Assembly (NCBI GenBank): GCA_002469895.1
Contig: DKOA01000068.1
Location: forward strand, 1-14,913
DNA from: Opitutia bacterium UBA7374
GTDB lineage: Bacteria; Verrucomicrobiota; Verrucomicrobiia; Opitutales; Coraliomargaritaceae
Direction: 5' to 3'
Length of the DNA stretch: 14,913 bases
Position numbers and translations under genes: made by a program. Within the stretch, counting starts at the first letter, position 1, and every line of letters begins with the position of its first letter. This document shows, one piece after another, positions 6,973-14,171 of this stretch. Under the pieces are notes generated by a model. That model did no database searches. It was not told where the DNA came from and saw only the letters and a program-made list of their open reading frames with translations.

Positions 6973-9810
6973 ATGGTGCAATATAGAGTCGGACAACGGT
7001 GGAGCAGTGAGACGGAGCCGGAGCTTGGGTTGGGCACGATCGATCAGGCCTCACGTCATCAGATAGAGATGAGCTTTCCGGCCAGCGGGGAGCGGCGGAT
7101 CTATGCTGCGGGCAATGCGCCGATCCTTCGGGTGGCTTTTCGGGAGGGCGATACGGTGCGCCTGCAGTCGGGCGAGAGTGTGCAAGTGGATGCGGTGCGC
7201 GAGGAGGACGGGCTTTATGTCTATTCGTGTGCCGGTGAGGAAGTTCCGGAGTCATTATTGGCCGACACGCTGAGCTTTAGTAAGCCGGAAGATCGCTTGA
7301 TCCAGGGGCAGGCGGATGGTTCGGAGGCATTTTCTCTGCGACTGGCGGCCAATCGTTTGCTGGGTCGTGCGAGGCAGTCACCGGTTTCTGGCTTTGTCGG
7401 GGGCCGGATCGATTTAATACCACACCAGTTATATATTGCGTCGGAGGTATCCAACCGGCTCTTACCGCGGGTTTTGTTGGCGGATGAAGTGGGGCTGGGC
7501 AAGACGATTGAGGCCTGCTTGATTTTGCACCGGCTGCAACTTAGTGGCCGAGCTTCCCGAATCTTGATTCTGTTACCGGAATCTCTGTTGCACCAATGGT
7601 TCGTCGAGCTGTATCGGCGCTTTAATCTTTGGTTCGAGTTATTCGATGCGGATCGTTTTGCCGCGGAGATGGAAAGAGACCCACAGGGCAATCCGTTTCT
7701 CGATCAGCAATTACTGCTCTGCCCGATCCAGACTCTGGCAGAGAATACAGAGTGGGCGAGGCTTAGTGCGGAGGCTGGCTGGGACATGCTGGTAGTGGAC
7801 GAAGCGCATCACTTGGAATGGGCGCCGGAGTCGGCCAGTACGGAATACCGGCTGGTGGAGTCGATTAGCCGATCGAGCACGGGCTTACTTTTGCTGACGG
7901 CGACTCCGGAGCAATTGGGGGCAGAAGGACACTTTGCCCGGTTGCGCCTTTTGGATCCCGACCGTTATCCGGACTTGGAGCGTTTTCAGGAGGAGCAGAC
8001 GGCCTTTATGGAGACGGCTGCGCTGGCTGCAAAGTTATCTTCTCCGGATGCTTTGGACGAGGTTTCTCTAAAACAGTTGCGGACGACCTTCAGTGAATTG
8101 GATGATTCGTCCTTTGCGGCCTTGCTCGAGGATCGTTCGGCTTTGCTGGATCAACTGATTGATCGACACGGCCCCGGGCGGGTAATTTTTCGCAACACAA
8201 GGGATGCGCTGCAAGGCTTCCCCGTGCGGAAGGCTTTTCCCCATTCGGTTGAGCCCCGCGAAACGGATTCACCGGAGGAAGTTCTTGAGCGCTTGCACCT
8301 CGAGTACGAAATGGGGGAGGCGGGTGCGGACGCTATGGCCGAGCCGGACTATCGGCAGGGTGCACGCATCCGTTGGCTGGCGAATTTGTTGCGGGAACTT
8401 TCACCGGAGAAAATACTCCTCATCTGCCGCAGCCCGGCGAAGGTGCTGGCCATCCATACGGCTCTGGCAGAGCAGATTAATGTCAAAGCAGCGGTCTTTC
8501 ATGAGGGACTGTCTTTGGTCCAGCGTGACCGGAATGCTGCCTGGTTTGCCGAGGAAGACGGCGCGCGCATTTTGATTTGTTCGGAGATCGGCAGTGAAGG
8601 GCGGAATTTTCAGTTTGCCCATCATCTGGTACTTTTTGATTTGCCGCTCAATCCCGAATTGTTGGAGCAACGCATCGGTCGGCTGGATCGCATCGGTCAG
8701 AGTGAGACGATCCGTATACATGTGCCTTACTTGCATGGCGCGAGTACCGAGTTGCTTTTTCGCTGGCATCATGAAGGGCTCGGAGGAATTGAGCATTCGC
8801 TCCGTGGAGGGAGTGCCTATTTAAAAGAATTTGGTTCCAGAGTACGCAGTCTGGGAGACACTTATCATGAAAAGAAGGCGGACGACCGCGAGGCCGTGCA
8901 GCACTTAATCGAGGCATCGCGTGTTTATCGCGAAGGGCTGGAGAGCCGTCTTTCGGAGGGGCAAGACAAGTTGATCGCCTTAAATTCCTGTCGCCGTGGA
9001 GTGGCGGATGGACTGCTCGCACAAATTCGTGAATCGGATGCAGATCGTTTACTGGATGTGTTTCTGAATCGCGTCTTCGACCACTTCGGCGTATCTGTGG
9101 AGGATGTCGATGCCCGCACGCTGCGGCTTTCTTCGGGCGGTCTTTTTACGGAATTCTTCCCCGGGATTCCGGAGGGCGGCGTGACCATTACTTTCGATCG
9201 TGAGAGTGCGCTGCAGCGGGAAGACATCACTTTTTTAACCTGGGATCATCCGATGGTGCGAGGCGCGATCGAACTGCTGCTGGGTTCACATCAGGGAAAT
9301 AGTGCGCTGGTCGTCTGGGAGAATCCGCCGGATGCGGCGCCGCCCCTTCTGGTGGAGGCGGTTTATATGCTTGAGTCGGTCGCTCCGGCATCGCTGCACA
9401 TCGAGCGCTTTCTGCCGCCCACGCCGATTCGTATCTGCGTGGATCCGAGTGGAGAGAATTTCGCCGGGCAATTTGCGCCTGAGTGGATTGATAAAAATGT
9501 GCGTGATGAGGCGAGTTTCCGGATCCAGCAGGATCCGGATTTATTACGCGGATTGCTGCCGAGGATATTAGACTTGGCCAAGGAAGAGGCTCGGGCCGAG
9601 CGGGAGCAGAAGTTAATAACGGCGCTTCAACTGGCTGGGGATTGCCTGAAATCTGAGGCGGCTCGTTTGGAAGCGTTGCGCCGGGTAAACCCAAACGTCA
9701 GCGAGAAAGAGATTCGGTTGGCTTGGAAGCAGGCGGAGGCAACGGGACGGCAGATTGCAGGGGCGCATCTCCGTTTGGATGCGGTTCGGTTGATCCTGCG
9801 ACCCCGTTGA
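6973..9810 (+). CDS. rapA: RNA polymerase-associated SWI2/SNF2 ATPase RapA (HepA)
   Basis: 945 residues from ATG at 6973 (VGQRWSSETEPELGLGTI follows, as in E. coli RapA, 968 aa). The frame is open upstream, but the family begins here. RapA binds RNA polymerase and recycles it after transcription. In order: N-terminal RNAP-binding Tudor-like domains (about 1-110); helicase lobe 1 with Walker A ADEVGLGKT (170-178), DEAH (276-279) and LLLTATPEQLG; the RapA-specific spacer; lobe 2 with AAWFAEEDGARILICSEIGSEGRNFQF and QRIGRLDRIGQ (566-576); then the C-terminal half ending LEALRRVNPN and WRLDALRLI-like residues. All catalytic motifs are intact. It is divergent from PIG-L and convergent with lpxR, so probably monocistronic. 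Similarity to the gammaproteobacterial protein is strikingly high over the full length. Confidence 0.96.
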   Translation: MVQYRVGQRWSSETEPELGLGTIDQASRHQIEMSFPASGERRIYAAGNAPILRVAFREGDTVRLQSGESVQVDAVREEDGLYVYSCAGEEVPESLLADTLSFSKPEDRLIQGQADGSEAFSLRLAANRLLGRARQSPVSGFVGGRIDLIPHQLYIASEVSNRLLPRVLLADEVGLGKTIEACLILHRLQLSGRASRILILLPESLLHQWFVELYRRFNLWFELFDADRFAAEMERDPQGNPFLDQQLLLCPIQTLAENTEWARLSAEAGWDMLVVDEAHHLEWAPESASTEYRLVESISRSSTGLLLLTATPEQLGAEGHFARLRLLDPDRYPDLERFQEEQTAFMETAALAAKLSSPDALDEVSLKQLRTTFSELDDSSFAALLEDRSALLDQLIDRHGPGRVIFRNTRDALQGFPVRKAFPHSVEPRETDSPEEVLERLHLEYEMGEAGADAMAEPDYRQGARIRWLANLLRELSPEKILLICRSPAKVLAIHTALAEQINVKAAVFHEGLSLVQRDRNAAWFAEEDGARILICSEIGSEGRNFQFAHHLVLFDLPLNPELLEQRIGRLDRIGQSETIRIHVPYLHGASTELLFRWHHEGLGGIEHSLRGGSAYLKEFGSRVRSLGDTYHEKKADDREAVQHLIEASRVYREGLESRLSEGQDKLIALNSCRRGVADGLLAQIRESDADRLLDVFLNRVFDHFGVSVEDVDARTLRLSSGGLFTEFFPGIPEGGVTITFDRESALQREDITFLTWDHPMVRGAIELLLGSHQGNSALVVWENPPDAAPPLLVEAVYMLESVAPASLHIERFLPPTPIRICVDPSGENFAGQFAPEWIDKNVRDEASFRIQQDPDLLRGLLPRILDLAKEEARAEREQKLITALQLAGDCLKSEAARLEALRRVNPNVSEKEIRLAWKQAEATGRQIAGAHLRLDAVRLILRPR

Positions 9811-9814
9811 AAAT

Positions 9815-10894
9815 TCAATACCGATGGTGCCAACGCAGCATGGCTGAACCAAAGCGATGACTCTTCTGCTGCCCCTTGAATTCATCGCTGCGGAGGGTGT
9901 TTGATAAGCTCAGGTCGAAACGATTCCAGCGGAGTTGGATGCCAAAGAGCCACTCACCGACGAGCTTTTTTGACTCGGTGGTGGCTCGGCTCTCCCGGAA
10001 TATGGGGCCATCAAGTGTGATGTCGTGCAGGACGAAGCTTCCCCGCAGTCCGGAGAATCCGAGGATTGAAAATGCTTTTTTGGCGGGCGGTTCCTTTTTA
10101 AAAAAGGCGGCACCATAACTGCCCAGTTGAACTCTTGGCGTGGAGTGGGTGGAGGGCAGGTTGTAGCCAAAGCGGAGGAGGCTGCCGATGTAGGCATGGG
10201 TATTGAAATTACCGCCGGCCAGACCCCATTCGCTGTAGCCGTCTGTCGCGAAAAGTTCGGGCTTCCCGTGCTCTAGAAAATCCAGTCGGCGCTTGTGATC
10301 AAAATGAAGATTGATTGTGACCTCTTGGGGTACCTGGCTGTCCCAGCCCTGAAAGAGGGGGCTGTCGCTTATGTTTTGGTGCACCCAGTCCTGCGTGTCT
10401 TCGGCCATGCTGGTGTCTCCCGTGGTGCCGATTGAGAGGGTGATGCCGCTGGTAGTGTTATCGTTCATCGCCTGCAGAGAGAATTCCATGCCGAGCCATC
10501 CGGCATAGGGGCGCTCGCCTGTTGGGGACGCTTTGCTGCCGGGGTCTCTCGGCGTGTACATCAGCTGGGTCAGGCCGATGCCCCAAGCATAGCGAAGCGG
10601 TCCGCGATTACTCAGGCGCAAGTCGCCACCGGGACGTTCGCGATTGGCTCCGGTCAACTCTCGCAGGGGATCTTTGAGCAGGCCTTGGGGAGTCTCCCAG
10701 CGGGGCAATTCGCGCTGGAATGCGATACGTGTGCCGTTGGTGTAATCCTGATCGGTGCCTGCCATGATCAGATCGTTATCCCATTGTACAATGGTTTGCC
10801 ATTCTGCTCCCGACGAACCGGTTGCCTGCATTTCCCTGAGCGATGAAAGGCAAGCAATGAAAGATAAAACCAGTAGGGGAGCGTATGGCTTCAC
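9815..10894 (-). CDS. Outer-membrane lipid A deacylase, LpxR family (DUF2219)
   Basis: 359 residues from a GTG start at 10894. Features are an N-terminal signal-like segment (cleavage near residue 24), WDNDLI (38-43) with the family Asn40-Asp41, DQDYTNGTRIAF (48-59) and QLMYTP. These are followed by ERPYAGWLGMEFSLQ, then WVHQNI with the conserved His and FQGWDSQV. The C-terminal part alternates hydrophobic residues as in a beta-barrel, and the protein ends in aromatic Tyr. LpxR removes the 3'-acyloxyacyl chain of lipid A in the outer membrane and so changes surface endotoxicity and charge. The start lies 6 nt after the SDR stop, so both share a transcript. Gene ends 4 nt from the rapA stop, with no visible terminator between the two convergent genes. 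Confidence 0.9.
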   Translation of the reverse strand: MKPYAPLLVLSFIACLSSLREMQATGSSGAEWQTIVQWDNDLIMAGTDQDYTNGTRIAFQRELPRWETPQGLLKDPLRELTGANRERPGGDLRLSNRGPLRYAWGIGLTQLMYTPRDPGSKASPTGERPYAGWLGMEFSLQAMNDNTTSGITLSIGTTGDTSMAEDTQDWVHQNISDSPLFQGWDSQVPQEVTINLHFDHKRRLDFLEHGKPELFATDGYSEWGLAGGNFNTHAYIGSLLRFGYNLPSTHSTPRVQLGSYGAAFFKKEPPAKKAFSILGFSGLRGSFVLHDITLDGPIFRESRATTESKKLVGEWLFGIQLRWNRFDLSLSNTLRSDEFKGQQKSHRFGSAMLRWHHRY

Positions 10895-10900
10895 GGCTCG

Positions 10901-11641
10901 CTATGCATTCAATTCGTCTGCTTCAATGATGTCTTGCGCAAATCGCTCGTAGGCACCGGCAAAGAGCTTGGCCAGTTGATCCGGGAAAAGCAGAAATTCT
11001 CCTTCTTGCAAACTCTCGACAATCGCCTCCGCAACCACCCCCGGAGCTTCTCCCGCCCCGGCAAAGCCTGCTTTGGCAGACATGTCTGTTTCAATCGGTC
11101 CGGGATGTACGCTGAGCAATGCTGTCTGTTGCTCGGCGAACATACGCCGCAGGGATTGGGTGAACGAATAAGCGGCGGCTTTGCTGGCACAGTAAGTGGC
11201 AAACTCGTCAGCGCTGGCCAAAGAGGCGATCGAATTGAGCTGAACGAAGGCACCTCCTCCGTTTGCTTTGAGTACAGGGGCAAAAGCCCGAGCCATCCGA
11301 AGCAAGCCGTAGACGTTTACGGTTAACTCTTCTGCAAAGGCATCAATGACGTTTGCATCGGTAACCTTCGCTTTATTGAGGATGCCCGCATTCGATACAA
11401 CTACCTCAACATCTGTAGCCGTAAGCGCTGCGTTTTCGATCGTCTCCGGCAAGGTATAATCGATCCGGATCGGAGTTATTTTCCCGCTATAGGATTGCCG
11501 GAGTTCATCGGCTTTATCGAGGGAGCGCACACCCGCGTAGATCTTGACTGCGCCGTGACGCAGAAAGCTTTCAATGATTGCCCGGCCAATTCCCCGATTC
11601 GCTCCGGTGACCAGACAGACGCGATTTTTTACTTCATACAT
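10901..11641 (-). CDS. Short-chain dehydrogenase/reductase (SDR), classical type
   Basis: 246 residues, normal for classical SDRs. It has the NAD(P)-binding TGANRGIG (12-19), the structural SNAG (83-86), Asn109, Ser137 and the catalytic Tyr150-x3-Lys154 (YCASK). HPGPIETDM (179-187) follows, as in family members. Arg at 39 (AGVRSLDKAD), following the second strand, tends to favour NADP(H), though this is weak. Substrate cannot be predicted. The last 30 residues are hydrophobic and acidic (LAKLFAGAYERFAQDIIEADEL). First gene of a two-gene operon with the lipid A deacylase; whether they share a function is unclear. A possible promoter lies at 11676-11704. Confidence 0.93.
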   Translation of the reverse strand: MYEVKNRVCLVTGANRGIGRAIIESFLRHGAVKIYAGVRSLDKADELRQSYSGKITPIRIDYTLPETIENAALTATDVEVVVSNAGILNKAKVTDANVIDAFAEELTVNVYGLLRMARAFAPVLKANGGGAFVQLNSIASLASADEFATYCASKAAAYSFTQSLRRMFAEQQTALLSVHPGPIETDMSAKAGFAGAGEAPGVVAEAIVESLQEGEFLLFPDQLAKLFAGAYERFAQDIIEADELNA

Positions 11642-11675
11642 AATACAAACCCGATCGAAATTTCACTGTAGATTA

Positions 11676-11704
11676 GTTGTATCCGTATTTTCTGGCCGAG
11701 ACAA
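11676..11704 (-). promoter_or_regulatory. Possible sigma-70 promoter for the SDR-LpxR operon
   Basis: On the minus strand TTGTCT (11704-11699, four of six matches) lies 17 bp before TACAAC (11681-11676, four of six matches), which would give a leader of about 30 nt. The -35 overlaps a stem-loop (11698-11714). Confidence 0.35.
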
Positions 11705-11783
11705 TCCTCGTCTCTTTTCTTTTCCAGCCAGTGTCTGGCCGCTTCTGTGAAGCCGCAAGGCATGCCCTGAGGGACCCTAGCGG
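11698..11783. other. Hairpin-rich segment in the divergent intergenic region
   Basis: Five short perfect inverted repeats lie within 86 nt: GAGAC/GTCTC (11698-11714, followed by TTTTCTTTT on the plus strand), GCCAG-TGT-CTGGC (11727-11739), GCTTC-TGT-GAAGC (11741-11753), GCC-GCAA-GGC with a GNRA-type tetraloop (11752-11761), and CCC-TGA-GGG (11765-11773). An outer CCGCT (11739-11743) can also pair with AGCGG (11779-11783) to enclose the last two as a multibranch fold. No known riboswitch consensus was recognised. It lies between a divergent SDR operon and the TonB receptor, so it could belong to either transcript or be DNA-level structure. Confidence 0.45.
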
Positions 11784-11821
11784 AGAGTATAAATTAGGGA
11801 TGGGGACTTGACATTCAATTT

Positions 11822-11842
11822 AAATGAGATTGGATCTCGTTT
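11822..11842. promoter_or_regulatory. Fur-box-like dyad 1 upstream of the TonB receptor
   Basis: A 21-bp dyad has arms AAATGAGAT and ATCTCGTTT around a 3-bp centre (TGG), with 8 of 9 arm positions matching. It resembles the TGAGAA...TTCTCA form of Fur (ferric uptake regulator) operators. It lies just upstream of the proposed -10 of the siderophore receptor, where Fur-Fe(II) would block transcription. The regulator identity is inferred. Confidence 0.62.
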
Positions 11843-11847
11843 TCAGT

Positions 11848-11853
11848 TATAAA
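11848..11853 (+). promoter_or_regulatory. Probable -10 element of the TonB-receptor promoter
   Basis: TATAAA sits between the two Fur-like dyads, 40 nt before the ATG at 11893. No good -35 is seen at the right spacing; a TTGACA at 11808-11813 is too far away to pair with it. Position between the operators suggests it is the regulated promoter. Confidence 0.45.
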
Positions 11854-11854
11854 A

Positions 11855-11873
11855 ATTGCAACTGAGTCGCAAT
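11855..11873. promoter_or_regulatory. Fur-box-like dyad 2 upstream of the TonB receptor
   Basis: A 19-bp dyad, ATTGCAACT-G-AGTCGCAAT, has arms matching in 8 of 9 positions. It fits the TTGC...GCAA style of Fur operators found before TonB receptors in several bacteria. Its centre is 32 bp from the centre of dyad 1, about three helical turns, so both lie on one face of the DNA. Confidence 0.62.
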
Positions 11874-11892
11874 ATCATAAAATAACCGATAC

Positions 11893-13977
11893 ATGAAAAC
11901 AACTACCCGTAGTTTTACACGGTCTGCCTCGCTGAAGTCCCTGACTTTGGCGGGCTTCTATCTGTCACTGGCCTTATCGCCTGCGATGGCGCAAAGTGCT
12001 GCCGGGCAAGGCGACGAAGCGGTCTACAATTTGGAGGATTTTGTCGTCGTCGCGGATTCTCTTTATATGGATCAGGTCAACGCGTTAAAGACGCCGACGC
12101 CGATTATCGACGTGCCGCAAAGCCTTTCCATTACGACCGCCGAGGATATTTCGCTCCGCGGCTTCGAGAGCATCGGGGACATTGTTGATTATACTCCGGG
12201 GGTCAGCAATAATCAGGGTGAAGGTCATCGTGATGCCGTGGTCTTCCGCGGGGCACTCACCACGGCTGATTTCTTTATCGATGGTGTGCGTGACGATGTG
12301 CAATACTACCGCCCACTCTATAATGTGGAGCAAGTCGAGATCCTGCGCGGCCCGAACGCTCTTCTTTTCGGACGTGGCGGTTCCGGTGGCATCCTCAATC
12401 GTGTGACAAAGAAGGCTACGATCGGTGAAGATTTTAATGCGTACTCTATCTTCGCGAACACATTCGGCGCCGCAGAAGCGCAAATTGATAAGAACTTTGC
12501 GGTTAGTAAAGACGTCGCTTTCCGACTGAATGCCTACCTAGATACTTTCGAGAATCATCGTGATTTCTCAGATGGCGACGGCATGGGGCTGAACCCGACC
12601 TTAAAATACCAGCTCAGTGAAGAAACCTCACTCGACCTTTCCTACGAATATGTCGACTACGACCGTTCCATTGACCGCGGAATTCCTACCGGAGCCGACG
12701 GCGAGCCTATTGATGCGCTCAAGGATACCGTTTTTGGTGATCAAGATCTGAATAAATCCGAATTTGAAGCGAGCATCTTTCGCGTGCTTCTCCAGCACAG
12801 GTTCTCCGACACCCTGAAGGGCAATTTCACCGCATCTTATGGTGACTACGATAAGCTGTATCAGAACTTCTATGCCTCCAATTATGTTGAGAGTACGGAG
12901 ACAGCTACGCTGAGCGGCTACGCAGACGGCACAAAGCGTACAACCACTACCCTGACCGGTAGTCTCGTTGGTGAATTTGCGACCGGCGAAGTGGATCACA
13001 CAGTCCTTGCCGGGGTGGAGTCTATCCACACCGCGAACGACAACTTTCGTACGAAGGCTAACAATTCGGACGTAACGCTGGACGAACTCGCCAGCTTCAG
13101 TGGCAGTTTTACCAATTTTGGCGACTTAACAGAGGCCGAAGTGGACGTGGTCTCACTCTTCATCCAAGACGAAATCGGCTTAACCGATAGTCTCGATCTC
13201 GTACTCGGCCTCCGCTACGACCGCATTGATTTCGCGGTCGATATATTGGATGAAAAGGGTGATTTAACTGCTAAGCGGAGCCAGGTAGACGAGAAAATTA
13301 CTCCCCGCCTGGGCTTCGTCTACAAGCCTGAAGAGAACGTTTCTCTCTACGCTAGCTACAGCGAGAGTTTCCTCCCGAAAAGCGGAGGGCAATACGCCAG
13401 CGTAAAAGATGCCCTCGATCATGTTGATCCCGATGAATTCACCAACTTGGAAGCAGGGGTTAAGTGGGACTTCGCACAAGGGTACAGTGTAACCACTGCA
13501 GTGTTCCAAATTGACCAGAAATATGCCGGAGATAATGGCTCCGGGGGAACCCAGTTCGTCGATGCTGAGATCGGCGGCTTTGAAGCGCAGTTCCTCGGTC
13601 AAGTCACGGATCAATGGACTGTCAGCGCCGGTTACAGCTATATGGATGGCGAGGATACAGACGGAGACAGACCGGCTGAACTACCAAGTAATATGTTCTC
13701 TGTCTGGAATAACTATCAATTGACTGAGCATCTGGGTCTTGGGCTGGGAGCGATTTATCAAGATGAAAGCACGCCCAAAGGTGGCGCCGATGGAATTGTA
13801 CCCAGCTTCGTCCGCTTTGATGCGGCTGCTTATTACCAGCTGAACGAGAATCTGCGTCTGCAGCTGAACATTGAGAATCTGCTCGACGAAGTATACTACC
13901 CGCATGCCTACGGTACGCACCAGGCAACTGTAGGCGCTCCGATCAACGCACGCTTTGCCATCGTCGGACGCTTCTAA
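11893..13977 (+). CDS. TonB-dependent siderophore receptor, catecholate (Fiu/FepA-like) type
   Basis: 694 residues, the usual size. It is an outer-membrane gated barrel that imports ferric siderophores using TonB-ExbBD energy. The signal peptide ends at AMA (31-33). A TonB-box-like stretch EDFVVVAD (48-55) is followed by the plug domain (about 68-180): VPQSLSITT, GDIVDYTPGVSNNQGEG, FFIDGVRDD and VEQVEILRGPNALLFGRGGSGGILNRVTK. The remaining residues alternate as a 22-strand barrel with LFIQDEIGLTDSLDLVLGLRYDRID, FTNLEAGVKWDF and NIENLLDEVYYPHAYG, and end with the outer-membrane C-terminal Phe (VGRF). The plug resembles the Fiu group. Two Fur-like operators precede it and a strong terminator follows, so it is a single-gene iron-regulated unit. 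No Shine-Dalgarno is clear before the ATG. Confidence 0.95.
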   Translation: MKTTTRSFTRSASLKSLTLAGFYLSLALSPAMAQSAAGQGDEAVYNLEDFVVVADSLYMDQVNALKTPTPIIDVPQSLSITTAEDISLRGFESIGDIVDYTPGVSNNQGEGHRDAVVFRGALTTADFFIDGVRDDVQYYRPLYNVEQVEILRGPNALLFGRGGSGGILNRVTKKATIGEDFNAYSIFANTFGAAEAQIDKNFAVSKDVAFRLNAYLDTFENHRDFSDGDGMGLNPTLKYQLSEETSLDLSYEYVDYDRSIDRGIPTGADGEPIDALKDTVFGDQDLNKSEFEASIFRVLLQHRFSDTLKGNFTASYGDYDKLYQNFYASNYVESTETATLSGYADGTKRTTTTLTGSLVGEFATGEVDHTVLAGVESIHTANDNFRTKANNSDVTLDELASFSGSFTNFGDLTEAEVDVVSLFIQDEIGLTDSLDLVLGLRYDRIDFAVDILDEKGDLTAKRSQVDEKITPRLGFVYKPEENVSLYASYSESFLPKSGGQYASVKDALDHVDPDEFTNLEAGVKWDFAQGYSVTTAVFQIDQKYAGDNGSGGTQFVDAEIGGFEAQFLGQVTDQWTVSAGYSYMDGEDTDGDRPAELPSNMFSVWNNYQLTEHLGLGLGAIYQDESTPKGGADGIVPSFVRFDAAAYYQLNENLRLQLNIENLLDEVYYPHAYGTHQATVGAPINARFAIVGRF

Positions 13978-13998
13978 TGATTCAAGTAGAAGTAACTT

Positions 13999-14033
13999 GG
14001 AACCACGGGGCGATCGGTTCCGTGGTCTTTTTT
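13999..14033 (+). terminator. Rho-independent terminator of the TonB-receptor gene
   Basis: ACCACGG (14002-14008) pairs perfectly with CCGTGGT (14020-14026) and is followed after one C by six T (14028-14033). The hairpin begins about 22 nt after the receptor stop. GGAACC (13999) and GGTTCC (14016) offer a second, competing pairing within it. Confidence 0.9.
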
Positions 14034-14050
14034 GCTGTAGAGTAGAGTTT

Positions 14051-14080
14051 TTGAACGGTGACGCGACCGCGCAGTTTTAG
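14051..14080 (+). promoter_or_regulatory. Possible promoter of tRNA-Arg
   Basis: TTGAAC (14051-14056) and TTTTAG (14075-14080) are 18 bp apart. Transcription would begin about 10 nt before the tRNA 5' end (14098). Each box is a partial match only. Confidence 0.3.
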
Positions 14081-14097
14081 AAGCTGTCGTCTTCTTT

Positions 14098-14170
14098 GCT
14101 CCCGTAGTTCAATGGATAGAGCGGCGGTCTCCGAAGCCGCAAATGGCAGTTCGAATCTGGGCGAAACATT
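14098..14170 (+). tRNA. tRNA-Arg (CCG), 3' end degenerate or truncated
   Basis: The 5' part is a clear tRNA: acceptor strand GCTCCCG, D-arm GTTC-AATGGATA-GAGC, anticodon arm GCGGT-CTCCGAA-GCCGC with anticodon CCG at 14131-14133 (Arg, CGG codon), variable AAAT, then GGCAG and the T-loop TTCGAAT. From 14160 the match fails. The T-stem should read CTGCC but reads CTGGG, so two pairs are lost. The 3' acceptor should read CGGGAGC but reads CGAAACA, and only three of seven pairs form. No CCA is encoded. It appears to have lost or exchanged its 3' end and may not be functional. The end coordinate is where an intact 73-nt tRNA would end. Confidence 0.75.
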
Positions 14171-14171
14171 T

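Noticed and set aside
6889..6996. N-terminal extension of the PIG-L protein (36 residues)
   Set aside because: It would overlap the rapA start on the opposite strand and is unlike the family; the ATG at 6888 fits better.
11808..11813. TTGACA as -35 of the TonB-receptor promoter
   Set aside because: No acceptable -10 occurs 16-19 bp downstream, and the likely -10 at 11848 is much too far away.
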